The notes under the pieces were generated by a model, which was not told the DNA's origin, did not search any database, and saw only the letters and a program-made list of their open reading frames with translations. Shown here piece after piece: positions 15,479 through 23,556 of a stretch of 64,000 nucleotides of DNA (positions are counted from its first letter, which is position 1; each line of letters starts with the position of its first letter). The position numbers and the translations under genes are program-made. Origin of the DNA: Desulfomicrobium orale DSM 12838 (GTDB taxonomy: Bacteria > Desulfobacterota > Desulfovibrionia > Desulfovibrionales > Desulfomicrobiaceae); the NCBI RefSeq assembly GCF_001553625.1, contig NZ_CP014230.1, positions 744,001 through 808,000 on the forward strand, written 5' to 3'.

Positions 15479-15712
15479 TAACGCCTCCGATGGATCAATC
15501 CCCGATTTGGCATAGGCGTCAAGAACTTCATCGACAAAATCGTAGGCCGTGTTCTCTTCGGCCATCGCACCGGCAATGGCGCCAGTGGAAACGCCAAGAA
15601 TACTTGATGTTGAAATGATTGACTCTTTTACTCGTTGATTGGAAATATAACTAAAAGCCTGAGGGCTATAAGCCTCATTCGTCGCACCATTCAGATAGGT
15701 AAACGTTGCCAT
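15479..15712 (-). pseudogene. N-terminal fragment of a secreted-toxin-like protein, cut by IS5
   Basis: 78 codons from an ATG (GGAGAG about 10 bases upstream), MATFTYLNGATNEAYSPQAF ... GAIAGAMAEENTAYDFVDEV ... YAKSGIDPSEA, then the frame runs into the IS5 end. I do not recognise the family with certainty. The N-terminus has no Sec signal; a C-terminal type I secretion signal would have been lost. A degenerate relative is at 16845-16975 and an RTX-like C-terminal fragment lies at 17150-17469, which suggests large secreted calcium-binding proteins once stood here. It follows the 247-residue membrane-protein gene by 32 bases. Confidence 0.65.
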
Positions 15713-15756
15713 AAAAATATCTCTCCATTATACGGTTGAAGAAATCAGTGTCGTCC
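15676..15756. repeat. 81-bp repeat, copy A
   Basis: Nearly identical to 16486-16567: only four substitutions and one inserted T are visible. In this copy it spans the last codons of the 247-residue gene, the ribosome-binding site and the first 13 codons (MATFT.LNGATNE) of the toxin-like gene. Such repeats at gene junctions promote unequal recombination among tandem cassettes. Confidence 0.85.
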
Positions 15757-16488
15757 ATTGCACATACGAATAAACCACTGTGGTTCGATTTGCCGGTATA
15801 CGCATTCAAAACCCTTCCAATTGCTAGGGAGATGGTTAAGAGAAGGAAGAACTCGCTCTTCAGACTGAATTGTTGAAACTCCTTTCTCGGGATGAAATTG
15901 TGACCCTAGAAATCCTTTACCGACAATGTTAATCGGACCAAATAATATTCCATCTTGAATGTACGGCACCTCTGGAAAAAAGTAGTAATCCTTCCAGATT
16001 ACGCCAAAAAGCAGCGTATTACGGTAGTACTTCCTATAATCTCCTTGATCCGGATGATCGATTCTCGGGGTCGTTGCAGGTTGAATGCGCAACTCTCCAT
16101 ATTTGTGTTTATTTATGATATTTATATGGATGGATCCAGACAGGATATCTCTGTGATGTCGTATTGCCGTTTCAACTGAATATGGGTTTGGAAACCAGCT
16201 TCCTCTTGCGTCAATACTGTCAATCCCCGCCCGCTTGAAGAGCTCCAGAGTATCGCCCTCCTTGAACCACAAAGATGAGTCTTTGTCCGGCGATCGGGGG
16301 TATTCCCGATAGCGGCGCACCGCCTCAACGAAATCGGCACGATGCGCCTTGAAGTTTTCAATCATCTCTTCATCGCTTGGCAGAGGATTGAAAATCCATA
16401 AGGAGTAATAGAACAGTGCACCGATTATCGGAAGCCAGAGCCAGTTTAGATACTTCCAGCGATGACTTTTTTTCGTTTTAAGTTTCAT
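15745..16488 (-). CDS. Membrane-anchored protein of unknown function (possible toxin partner)
   Basis: A 247-residue protein. A basic N-terminus and one membrane helix (WLPIIGALFYYSLWIF, residues about 17-33) are followed by a soluble, aromatic-rich domain (FKAHRADFVEAVRRYREYP, WKDYYFFPEVPYIQDG, VGKGFLGSQFHPEKG). I do not recognise the family. It is the only intact coding gene in the decayed array and is followed at 32 bases by a toxin-like gene start. A broken relative is present at 16563-16755, so the two gene types alternate. An immunity or chaperone role is inference from this arrangement only. The start could also be at 16500 (MGRRMKLK); the internal ATG is preferred because the upstream part reads as the remnant of another gene. 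Confidence 0.7.
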   Translation of the reverse strand: MKLKTKKSHRWKYLNWLWLPIIGALFYYSLWIFNPLPSDEEMIENFKAHRADFVEAVRRYREYPRSPDKDSSLWFKEGDTLELFKRAGIDSIDARGSWFPNPYSVETAIRHHRDILSGSIHINIINKHKYGELRIQPATTPRIDHPDQGDYRKYYRNTLLFGVIWKDYYFFPEVPYIQDGILFGPINIVGKGFLGSQFHPEKGVSTIQSEERVLPSLNHLPSNWKGFECVYRQIEPQWFIRMCNGRH

Positions 16489-16567
16489 TCGTCGCCCCAT
16501 TCAGGCAGGTAAACGTTGCCATAAAAATATCTCTCCATTATTACGGTTGAAGAAATCAGTGTCGTCC
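16486..16567. repeat. 82-bp repeat, copy B, with a 14-codon gene stump
   Basis: The second copy of the repeat at 15676. On the minus strand its ATG at 16525 opens MATFTCLNGATNET and then stops, because the rest of this toxin-like gene was deleted and joined to the start of the 247-residue gene. The translation start signals of the lost gene now stand directly upstream of that gene. Confidence 0.8.
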
Positions 16568-16755
16568 GGCGATGGGGGTATTCCCGATAGCGGCGCACCG
16601 CCTCAATGAAATCGGCACGATGCGCCTTGAAATTTTCAATCATCTCTTCAATCGCTTGGCAGAGGATTAGAAATCCACAAGGAGTAATAAAACAGTGCGG
16701 CTTGCCGGCAGACAGAGCAAGTCTAAATACTTAACGATAATATTTTTTCATTCGA
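16563..16755 (-). pseudogene. Degenerate copy of the 247-residue gene
   Basis: The minus strand repeats EEMIENFKAHRADF.EAVRRYREYP of the intact gene with a frameshift and an early stop near its start (MKKYYR then stop). An internal deletion joins residue about 70 directly to the final codons (CGACACTGA). It is therefore a dead relative. Confidence 0.8.
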
Positions 16756-16844
16756 TGCTATGTGGTAAGCACTTGGTAAAGGTATGTTCATACCTATAGA
16801 TAAATGCCTCGTCCTCACAAGCGATGATGAATTGCATTTTGTCC

Positions 16845-16975
16845 TGACATAGATGTCAAGAACTTCATCGACAAAATCATAGACTGTATTATATTTAGTT
16901 ATTGCGCCTGTAATAGTGCTAATGGGAATATCAATTATTGTATTGTAATGGAATGATTTTGAGAAATGAGTTCAT
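16845..16975 (-). pseudogene. Degenerate copy of the toxin-like N-terminal gene
   Basis: The minus strand encodes ITGAITKYNTVYDFVDEVLD, which aligns with AIAGAMAEENTAYDFVDEVLD of the fragment at 15479-15712. Flanking DNA is AT-rich and no start or intact frame remains. The stretch 16756-16844 and the stretch 16976-17149 show no recognisable gene. Confidence 0.7.
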
Positions 16976-17149
16976 TTAAATCTTATAATTCGAGACCAAA
17001 ACTGTTATTTATTTCTAAAGATCTTTTTAGAACTTGTATTATAAAATTTTTTCTTTCGCAATTCAATTTTGGCATATCATATCATCGGAACGGATTAAAT
17101 CATTAACTCCACGTCTATCCGAAACTACAATCTAAATTTTCATGCTACT

Positions 17150-17469
17150 TTAGCCATAAATTTTATTCCAGCTATTTCCTGATATCACATCATCCCTGAC
17201 GCCGCCGAATATATGATCGTCATTGCTCGGAAGATATGAAATGTCGTAGAGCGTTTCGATGCTGTCCCCCTGGTCGGAGCCGAAAATATATTTCGGTGCA
17301 ATGATCCATTCCGAAGACTCTCTCATGTTGTTGACCGTCATCGCCGCGCCTCTGTCTTCATAGTAACCGCCAGTGGAGGCCAGATCTGTGGGCGCCCAGG
17401 ATTTATCCTCCATGCGGAGCTTGTTCTCCAGATAGAGCATCTTGCTGCGTGCTTGCAGGTACTCGTCCG
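17150..17469 (-). pseudogene. C-terminal fragment of an RTX-like secreted protein
   Basis: About 106 codons open from the IS4 end to a stop at 17150. It reads TDEYLQARSKMLYLENKLRM ... IFGSDQGDSIETLYDISYLP and ends NDDHIFGGVRDDVISGNSWN-KIYG. The glycine/aspartate-rich end resembles hemolysin-type calcium-binding repeats (GGxxDDxxxG) of type I secreted toxins or lipases. The 5' part was removed or separated by the IS4 copy. A start at 17440 is possible but would be internal to the original protein. Confidence 0.65.
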
Positions 17470-17471
17470 TT

Positions 17472-18731
17472 CATTGCTGTCCGGCTAAGCGATGTAATCT
17501 AACAGTTTGAAGTTATATGAATTATCGAATTTTCGTCGTCTGGGATTCAGGAGTTCATCCAAGGAGGCCTCGCCGAGCAGGTTGAGTTGAATGAGCTGGA
17601 AGAGTTGCTGTACGGAGAGTCCGAGACGGCTGAGGAATTTCTGGTACGCGAGGAGCAGGTAAACCGTCAGGGCCGTGTAAATCTGGATCAGAACCGCATT
17701 TTCCGAGTTGCCGACGAAGGTCTTTATGCGCAAATTTTGTTTGATTTCCTTGAAGAAGAGCTCGATTTGCCAGCGGTCTTTATAGATGTCGGCGATGGTT
17801 TTCGCCGAAAGCCGGAAATGGTTGGTCAAAAATTCGTAGTGTTTCCCGGTTTCCTGGTCACGATAGCCGATACGGCGCAAGCGTAAGGATTTTCCCCGGC
17901 TGGAGACTTCAATGATGTGATCGGAAGTAACGCCGGTCTTGCGATTCACGAGGCGGCGCTCCAGGAGTTTGAAAACGGCGTTGCGCTTGAGCCGGGTCAC
18001 AAAAAAGACGCCCTTTGCCCCGAGGAGCCGAAACCAGGGATAGCTGGTGAAGCCCTTGTCAAAGACCACGATGGAGCCTTTGGGCAACTCCATAGCCTGA
18101 GCTATGCGGCTTTCATGGATTTTGGCGTCGGTGACGGTTGCGAAAGCCGGGATATGGCCATCGTGATCCAGCAAGGTATGTACTTTGACGCCGCCCTTGG
18201 CCTGCCGAAACGAGGCCCAGGGAAAAAGCGACAGGCAAAGCTTTATGGTGGTGGCGTCCAGACTGAACAATTTGGATTTGAAACGGAATTTGTGCTTCGG
18301 GGCTTTTGCGGCGCACAGGCCGTACATCTCGGCGAACAGATCCTTGAAAAAGCCTACGGGGCGAGAATTGTTCGCGTCAGCAAAGGTCGAGCGGGCCACG
18401 TTTTTCAGTCCCCAGTGATACAGGCGGTTTCCCGCAGCCTCAAGGCAGCGCAGGCCATCGCGCATGGAACGTCTTGCGGCAAGCTGGATGAAGGCCATGA
18501 CCGTGAACTGCTCCTTGAAACCGAATTGACGCGACGAGCGCCCGGTTTTGTGCCGTCTTTCGAGTTTCTGAAAAACATGTCTGGGAATCAGAGATAGCGT
18601 CTGGGAGAATAGTGTATTATGGTGACTCAAGTCCAGAATCTCCTTGTGTGGCAAGATGTTGTGGTGATTTCTTTTACCACACATCGCTGAGATTTTGGAC
18701 TCTTTTCTTATCCCTTAGCCGGACAGCAATG
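17472..18731 (-). mobile_element. IS4-family insertion sequence, copy 2
   Basis: The same 1260-base length and the same 18-bp ends as copy 1, but inverted. The transposases differ at only about five residues (for example THES/IHES, PRGS/PKGS, FISYPWFRI/FTSYPWFRL). It cuts the RTX-like fragment on its left, and its right end lies 153 bases before qorB. No clear target duplication is seen. With copy 1 it encloses tRNA-Ser, ffs, IS5 and the toxin-like array. Confidence 0.93.
17485..18630 (-). CDS. IS4-family transposase (copy 2)
   Basis: 381 residues from the same TTG start context as copy 1 (AAGGAG 9 bases upstream). The DDE residues (FSLDATT, VVFDKGF, YKDRWQIELFF) are intact. The near identity of the copies points to a recent duplication or gene conversion. 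Either copy could supply transposase for both. Confidence 0.92.
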   Translation of the reverse strand: MSHHNTLFSQTLSLIPRHVFQKLERRHKTGRSSRQFGFKEQFTVMAFIQLAARRSMRDGLRCLEAAGNRLYHWGLKNVARSTFADANNSRPVGFFKDLFAEMYGLCAAKAPKHKFRFKSKLFSLDATTIKLCLSLFPWASFRQAKGGVKVHTLLDHDGHIPAFATVTDAKIHESRIAQAMELPKGSIVVFDKGFTSYPWFRLLGAKGVFFVTRLKRNAVFKLLERRLVNRKTGVTSDHIIEVSSRGKSLRLRRIGYRDQETGKHYEFLTNHFRLSAKTIADIYKDRWQIELFFKEIKQNLRIKTFVGNSENAVLIQIYTALTVYLLLAYQKFLSRLGLSVQQLFQLIQLNLLGEASLDELLNPRRRKFDNSYNFKLLDYIA

Positions 18732-18781
18732 TTTTTTCATGATTATTGCCGGCTTTTCATTTCAATGGGGTTTGCTTCCAA

Positions 18782-18799
18782 ACTTACATCTGTGTAAGT
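18782..18799. promoter_or_regulatory. Perfect palindrome upstream of qorB (probable operator)
   Basis: ACTTACATCTGTGTAAGT: 7-bp arms around TCTG, 85 bases upstream of the qorB start. Redox-sensing HxlR-family repressors are commonly encoded divergently from qorB-like genes and bind CTTAC/GTAAG palindromes. No such regulator gene is next to it now; the IS4 element occupies that side. Confidence 0.55.
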
Positions 18800-18884
18800 A
18801 CTTCCCAAAAAAGATAGTCTGGTTATGGATGGGAGCCATGTGTCGCCCTCTTATTTTCAGTCACCTTGAATAAGGAGAAGGACA

Positions 18885-19736
18885 ATGACTACTATAGCTG
18901 TCACTGGTGCTGCTGGACAACTTGGCCGATATGTTATTGCTAAACTGAAGGAGAAAATAGCTCCATCTGACATCGTTGCCATTGTGCGTAACACTTCCAA
19001 ATCCAAAAATCTGGGCGTAGCCGTACGGCAAGCTGATTATACCGATCCAGGTGCATTGGGCGCCGCGATGCAGGGGATAGATAAGCTGTTATTAATCTCT
19101 GGAAACGAAATAGGAAAGCGTATTGCTCAGCATAGAAATATCATTGATGCCGCAAAAAAAGCGGGTGTGAAGCATATCGTGTACACAAGCTTGTTGCGTG
19201 CTGATACGTCTCCTCTGAGTGTCGCTCGGGAGCACCCTGTCACCGAATCTGATCTGAAACATTCCGGTGTTGACTACACCATTTTGCGCAATGGCTGGTA
19301 CACTGAAAATTACACCAGTTCAATTCCTGCGGCGCTGGAGAACAATGCCTTTTATGGCAGTGCGGGCGAGGGTAAAATTTCTTCCGCCGCCCGTGAGGAT
19401 TATGCCGAGGCTGCTGTGGCCGTACTGACTTCTACCGGGCATGAAGGCAAGACTTATGAGCTTGCAGGCGATACCGCGTACACTCTGGCGGATTTAGCTG
19501 CTGAAGTTTCCAGACAGTCAGGCAAAAAGATTCCTTATGTGAATATTCCTGAAGCTGACTATGCTGCCGCGCTGGTTCAGGCGGGTGTGCCAGAAGATTT
19601 TGCCGCTCTGATCGCAGGCTGGGACGCAGACGCAGAAAAGGGTGCATTGTTCAGCGAAGACCGGACTCTTTCCCGATTGATTGGCCGCCCGACCACACCG
19701 CTGGATAAAATGGTGCAGGCTGCACTGAGGGTATGA
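18885..19736 (+). CDS. qorB: NmrA/QorB-like NAD(P)H:quinone oxidoreductase
   Basis: A 283-residue atypical short-chain dehydrogenase. The nucleotide-binding GAAGQLGRYV is near the N-terminus, followed by HIVYTSLLRADTS and DYTILRNGWYTENY, typical of the QOR2/YtfG group that reduces quinones with NADPH. AAGGAGAAGG precedes the ATG. The DNA is visibly less GC-rich than the core genes around it and it lies against an IS4 copy, so acquisition by transfer is likely. A general NmrA-like redox-sensor role is the alternative. Confidence 0.82.
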   Translation: MTTIAVTGAAGQLGRYVIAKLKEKIAPSDIVAIVRNTSKSKNLGVAVRQADYTDPGALGAAMQGIDKLLLISGNEIGKRIAQHRNIIDAAKKAGVKHIVYTSLLRADTSPLSVAREHPVTESDLKHSGVDYTILRNGWYTENYTSSIPAALENNAFYGSAGEGKISSAAREDYAEAAVAVLTSTGHEGKTYELAGDTAYTLADLAAEVSRQSGKKIPYVNIPEADYAAALVQAGVPEDFAALIAGWDADAEKGALFSEDRTLSRLIGRPTTPLDKMVQAALRV

Positions 19737-19779
19737 CTTTGTTTTCCGGCTCTTTTGAAACGGAACAGGCACTGGACCG

Positions 19780-19806
19780 GGTTACGCGGGCAAAGCCCGC
19801 GTAACC
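19780..19806. repeat. 12-bp hairpin between convergent qorB and M16 protease genes
   Basis: GGTTACGCGGGC and GCCCGCGTAACC are perfectly complementary around an AAA loop, right at the protease stop codon. There is no T run on either strand. It may act as a factor-assisted bidirectional terminator or 3' stabiliser. Confidence 0.5.
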
Positions 19807-22637
19807 TACAATCCCCGATACCGTTGTGTTCCCATGAGGGCTTGGAAGCCTTCCGGTTCCGTCACTTCCACGGCTCCGGATTTTTGGGCGAATCCCGCGT
19901 CCTGAAAGCGCTGTCCCTGGGCCTGAATCAGCACCCGCGTGCCGCGCGGACCGAGAATCAGGGTCTCGTACAGGCGCACCACTTCGGGCAGGGTGGTCCG
20001 CCGCAGGGCTTCGGTCAGGCGTGTCCGGCCGTCAAAGGCGGCGTTCCCCAGACGCAGGTCCGCCTCCAGCCATCCGAATTCCTCTTCCAGCGTATCCGGC
20101 GTTCTGGTGATGGAGGCCAGCGCGCCCTGGCGCACGGTCTCGAATTCTTCTGCGGTTACGCCGCGCATCTGTTCCAGGGCGTGGAAGAAGAACGAGCCGA
20201 AGCGGTCCGCCAGTTCCGCCGTGCCCGCCACGGGACTCTGAGCACCGAAACCGACGCCCGCGCAGTGAGCGAACATGACCGGGAACGTCGTGACGATGTA
20301 TCCCAGCTGTTCTTCCGTGCGCAGTCGGCTGTAGAAGCGGGTGGACAGCAGTTCCTCCAGAAGCATTGCCCTGGCCCTGGCGTTTTCGCCGGGTTCGGGG
20401 TCAAGAAAGAGTTCCACCAGCACGCTGTCTTCCAGTGCGATGCTTTCCCGATAATCCGCCGTCACGCCCGGAACGGGCAGAATTCGCCGGGATTCCGCCG
20501 GTCCGGACGCCGTGGCGTACGGGGCGAGGACCCGCCCCAGATCCGTCAGAGTCCCGGCGGAGATATTGCCGAATCCGAACACCGTGCAGTCCATGTCGCC
20601 GCGCACGGCGTGCAGCCAGGCCGTCCAGTCTTCAAGCGTTATCGTTTTGGCCGCGTTTTCCAGGCTTTTCCGGCTCCAGGAAGGCACGCGCACCAGATTG
20701 CCCATGGTCTGCATGGCCTGGCCGAAAACGCCCCGTTTGGCCATGTTGGCCAGGCCGCGCAGGTATTCCGCCCTGGCCTGTTCGAAGGCCTCCGGACCGA
20801 TTTTCTGATCCAGAAAAGCCAGAACCCTGGGCAGCAGGTCGGCTTGGTGCTGGCTGAAGCCGCCGATGCGGACAAGGAGCCCTCCGTCGCCGGATACGGA
20901 AAGGTCGAGCCCGGCCTCCTGGGCCTGATAATGCAGCCCGGCCTGGTTCTGGTTCCACAGTTCGAGCAGGATACCCTGCATGGCCTCCTGGGCCGGAGTG
21001 GAGGAGAAGTGCGCGGATTGCAGCCGGGTCAGGAGGATGGCTTTGGGTTCGTGCCGGAATCGGGAAGCGGCCTGCCATACGCGCAGGCCGGGCTTGTCCA
21101 CGAGCCTGTGCGGCTTTCCGGGGGCGCTTGCCACCAGGGAAAAATCGTCCGGCACAAAGGGATTGAGCACCGGGAGCCGGAACTCTTCCGCACGGGCGGC
21201 TTCCTTCCAGCGGGCCAGGTCGTCCTGCCCGATGGGGCGCACACTGTACGGGGTTTCGTAGAAGAATGCTTTTTTGTCCGCAGGCTGATCCATCCCCACC
21301 TGAAAGACGCGGGCGCGGTCAGGAGTCATCCGGGAAAGGATGCCGGCCACGGCCTCGCGTGCAAAGGCGTCCATCCTGTAGGGGCCGTAGTTCACATCCT
21401 CCACGGGGTAGCGCAGCATCAGTCCGGCGGCTCCCAGCACATAATCGAAACCGCTGCTCATGGGCGCGAAGCGGAACTCCATGTTCATCATGTCCCGCGT
21501 CTGGTCGAAATATTCCGGGCCGATGCCGCGCGTTCTGAGCATTTCCAGATAGGCGAAGATCATGCCCAGCACTTCGTCCCGGTTTTGGTCCCCTTTTTCC
21601 GTAAGCCGCACGGACAGGGACAGGGACACGCCGTTGCGCAGGGTTTCCGTGTCCCCGCCCGCGGAAAGGCCCAGCGCCAGACCCTTCCGGCGCAGTACGT
21701 CCACCAGGGAATGTTCCGTTTCCGTCCCCAGCACGGCCGCCAGGGCCTGCACCGGCTTGGATGTCCGGTCGTTCTGGAAGCCGGGGAGGACGAATTCCAC
21801 CGTCAGGCTGCGGACTTCGCCCACAGGACGCACGCCGAAGATCAGTCCCTGTTCCTGGTCCGTGACCGGCGGCGCGGCGGGAGCCGGAATTTCCGCCCCG
21901 TCTCCGGGGATGGCGGCCAGTTCCTTCCGGGCCAGGGTTTCCAGTTCATCGAGGGACTGCGGGCCGTACAGTGCGGCCTTCATCAGGTTGCCCCTGTAGT
22001 GCCGGCGGTGAAAGCGGATCAGTTCTTCCTGCAGCACGCTGCCCGGCTTGTCGGAGAGGGTTTCCAGATTGCCGCCGGAGAACCGCGAGGCCGGATGGGC
22101 CGGATTCAGCGTGGACAGGGCCAGCATGGCCATGCGCCGTCCGTCGCTGTATTTGAGGGATTCCATCTCCGCGTTGACGGCGTTTCGCTCCTTGTCCGCA
22201 TAGACCGGGTTCAGCAGGGGGCGGGCCAGCGTGTCGGCCATGCGGTGCAGGGCTTCGGCGAAGGCGGGCGGGTCCACTTCCATCATGTACGTGGTGGATG
22301 TGTAGCCGGTGGAGGCATTGGTCCGGCCGCCGTTGCGGCTGATGAAAGCCTGATAGTCCTCCGCTCCGGGATAGGAGGCGGAGCCCAGAAAAAGCATGTG
22401 CTCCAGATAGTGCGCCAGACCGAGCTGGGAGTCGGGGTTGTCCAGGCTGCCCACGCCGACGGCTACGGCCGCCGCAGCCTTGGCCGCGCGTTCGTCGCGG
22501 ACCAGCAGCACCTCCAGGCCGGAATCCAGTTTCAGGGCGCGGTACTGGCGGGAATCCGTATCCGAAACGCGGATCTGCCCGGCCACGGCCTGTCCGGTGA
22601 GCAGCAGCACAAAACACAGTGTACGGATGGAAGTCAT
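19806..22637 (-). CDS. M16 zinc metalloprotease, pitrilysin/insulinase type
   Basis: A 943-residue protein with a Sec signal peptide (MTSIRTLCFVLLLTGQAVAG). The inverted zinc motif HYLEHMLFLGS is at about residue 75, and the third ligand is in the downstream Glu of NAVNAEMESLKYSD. Length and four-domain layout fit the large M16A group (pitrilysin), which degrades peptides in the periplasm. The ATG at 22637 has AAGGAG 5 bases upstream; a longer frame to 22808 lacks a signal and is rejected. It is monocistronic, divergent from the UDG gene. The 173-base gap holds no recognisable gene. Confidence 0.92.
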   Translation of the reverse strand: MTSIRTLCFVLLLTGQAVAGQIRVSDTDSRQYRALKLDSGLEVLLVRDERAAKAAAAVAVGVGSLDNPDSQLGLAHYLEHMLFLGSASYPGAEDYQAFISRNGGRTNASTGYTSTTYMMEVDPPAFAEALHRMADTLARPLLNPVYADKERNAVNAEMESLKYSDGRRMAMLALSTLNPAHPASRFSGGNLETLSDKPGSVLQEELIRFHRRHYRGNLMKAALYGPQSLDELETLARKELAAIPGDGAEIPAPAAPPVTDQEQGLIFGVRPVGEVRSLTVEFVLPGFQNDRTSKPVQALAAVLGTETEHSLVDVLRRKGLALGLSAGGDTETLRNGVSLSLSVRLTEKGDQNRDEVLGMIFAYLEMLRTRGIGPEYFDQTRDMMNMEFRFAPMSSGFDYVLGAAGLMLRYPVEDVNYGPYRMDAFAREAVAGILSRMTPDRARVFQVGMDQPADKKAFFYETPYSVRPIGQDDLARWKEAARAEEFRLPVLNPFVPDDFSLVASAPGKPHRLVDKPGLRVWQAASRFRHEPKAILLTRLQSAHFSSTPAQEAMQGILLELWNQNQAGLHYQAQEAGLDLSVSGDGGLLVRIGGFSQHQADLLPRVLAFLDQKIGPEAFEQARAEYLRGLANMAKRGVFGQAMQTMGNLVRVPSWSRKSLENAAKTITLEDWTAWLHAVRGDMDCTVFGFGNISAGTLTDLGRVLAPYATASGPAESRRILPVPGVTADYRESIALEDSVLVELFLDPEPGENARARAMLLEELLSTRFYSRLRTEEQLGYIVTTFPVMFAHCAGVGFGAQSPVAGTAELADRFGSFFFHALEQMRGVTAEEFETVRQGALASITRTPDTLEEEFGWLEADLRLGNAAFDGRTRLTEALRRTTLPEVVRLYETLILGPRGTRVLIQAQGQRFQDAGFAQKSGAVEVTEPEGFQALMGTQRYRGL

Positions 22638-22810
22638 GTATGCTCCTTGTCTTGGAGGATGGGCAATGCCCCTCCCGGATGAACAGCCGGTGCACGGGCC
22701 GGCGGAAAAGTTTGTCTTGTCCCGATCATGGGTCTGCGGATGCCGGATGGCTCGCTTCGCGGCAGACGTGGCCTTGCCCCGCGGATGAGGCATGTGTAGC
22801 CATAGCACCC

Positions 22811-23530
22811 ATGCCCGGACTGGACCACTTCTTCAAGCTACTGCGCGCCGCTCCCGCTGGAGCGGTCTTCAACCCGTGGTATCAGCGGGATTTGGAACAC
22901 GACGCCTCCCCCGGGGCGCCGGGCATCCGCCGGGCCCAGTTGCGGGCCTATCTGGAAGAGCGGCGGCAGGCCCGGATCATCCTGCTGGCCGAGGCTCTGG
23001 GATATCAGGGCGGGCATTTCACCGGCATTCCCATGACCTCGGAGCGGCTGCTGCTCGGCCATTTGCGTCCGCAGGGTCTGGAGCCGGGCATGGTTTTTTC
23101 CGGTCCGGCCCGGCGCACCAGCCGCGAAAGCCTGAAGTCGAGCGGCTTCACGGAGCCCACCTGCACCGTGGTCTGGAAGAGCGTGTGCGAGGCGGGGCTC
23201 GATCCGCGCATGGTCATTTTGTGGAACGCCTTTCCCTGGCATCCGTACAAGCCCGAAAAGGGCATGCTCAGCAACCGCACACCTTCCGATACGGAACTGG
23301 TGCTGGCCCGCCCCGTCCTTAAGGCCCTGCACGACTACGTTCCCGGCGCGGCGGTATTGGCGGTAGGGCGGAAATCCGGCCGGCTTCTGGCGGACATGGG
23401 TGTCATGGCCGGGGAGCTGCGCCATCCGGCCAATGGCGGAGCGGGGCTCTTTCGCGCCCAGTTCATGCGGGCCGCGAAGCTATTCTCCGGAAATGTTGAC
23501 ACTCGCGGTACAGGGGATATTCTGAAATAA
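22811..23530 (+). CDS. Uracil-DNA glycosylase superfamily protein
   Basis: A 239-residue protein with UDG-superfamily features: FNPWYQRD in the position of the water-activating loop, MVILWNAFPWHPY in the core, and LRHPANGG near the C-terminus resembling the leucine/His DNA-intercalation loop. Such enzymes excise uracil from DNA to start base-excision repair. The motifs differ from E. coli Ung, so it belongs to a diverged family; substrate range is unknown. The ATG at 22811 is chosen although the ribosome-binding site is weak. It is followed at 26 bases by the nitroreductase gene, likely co-transcribed. Confidence 0.75.
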   Translation: MPGLDHFFKLLRAAPAGAVFNPWYQRDLEHDASPGAPGIRRAQLRAYLEERRQARIILLAEALGYQGGHFTGIPMTSERLLLGHLRPQGLEPGMVFSGPARRTSRESLKSSGFTEPTCTVVWKSVCEAGLDPRMVILWNAFPWHPYKPEKGMLSNRTPSDTELVLARPVLKALHDYVPGAAVLAVGRKSGRLLADMGVMAGELRHPANGGAGLFRAQFMRAAKLFSGNVDTRGTGDILK

Positions 23531-23556
23531 TCCAGCGACATTTTGCGGAGGCACCC

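Noticed and set aside
19755-22682. 975-codon plus-strand frame opposite the M16 protease
   Set aside because: Long only because the GC-rich protease has few stops in that frame; composition matches antisense shadows, and the M16 motifs are decisive for the minus strand.
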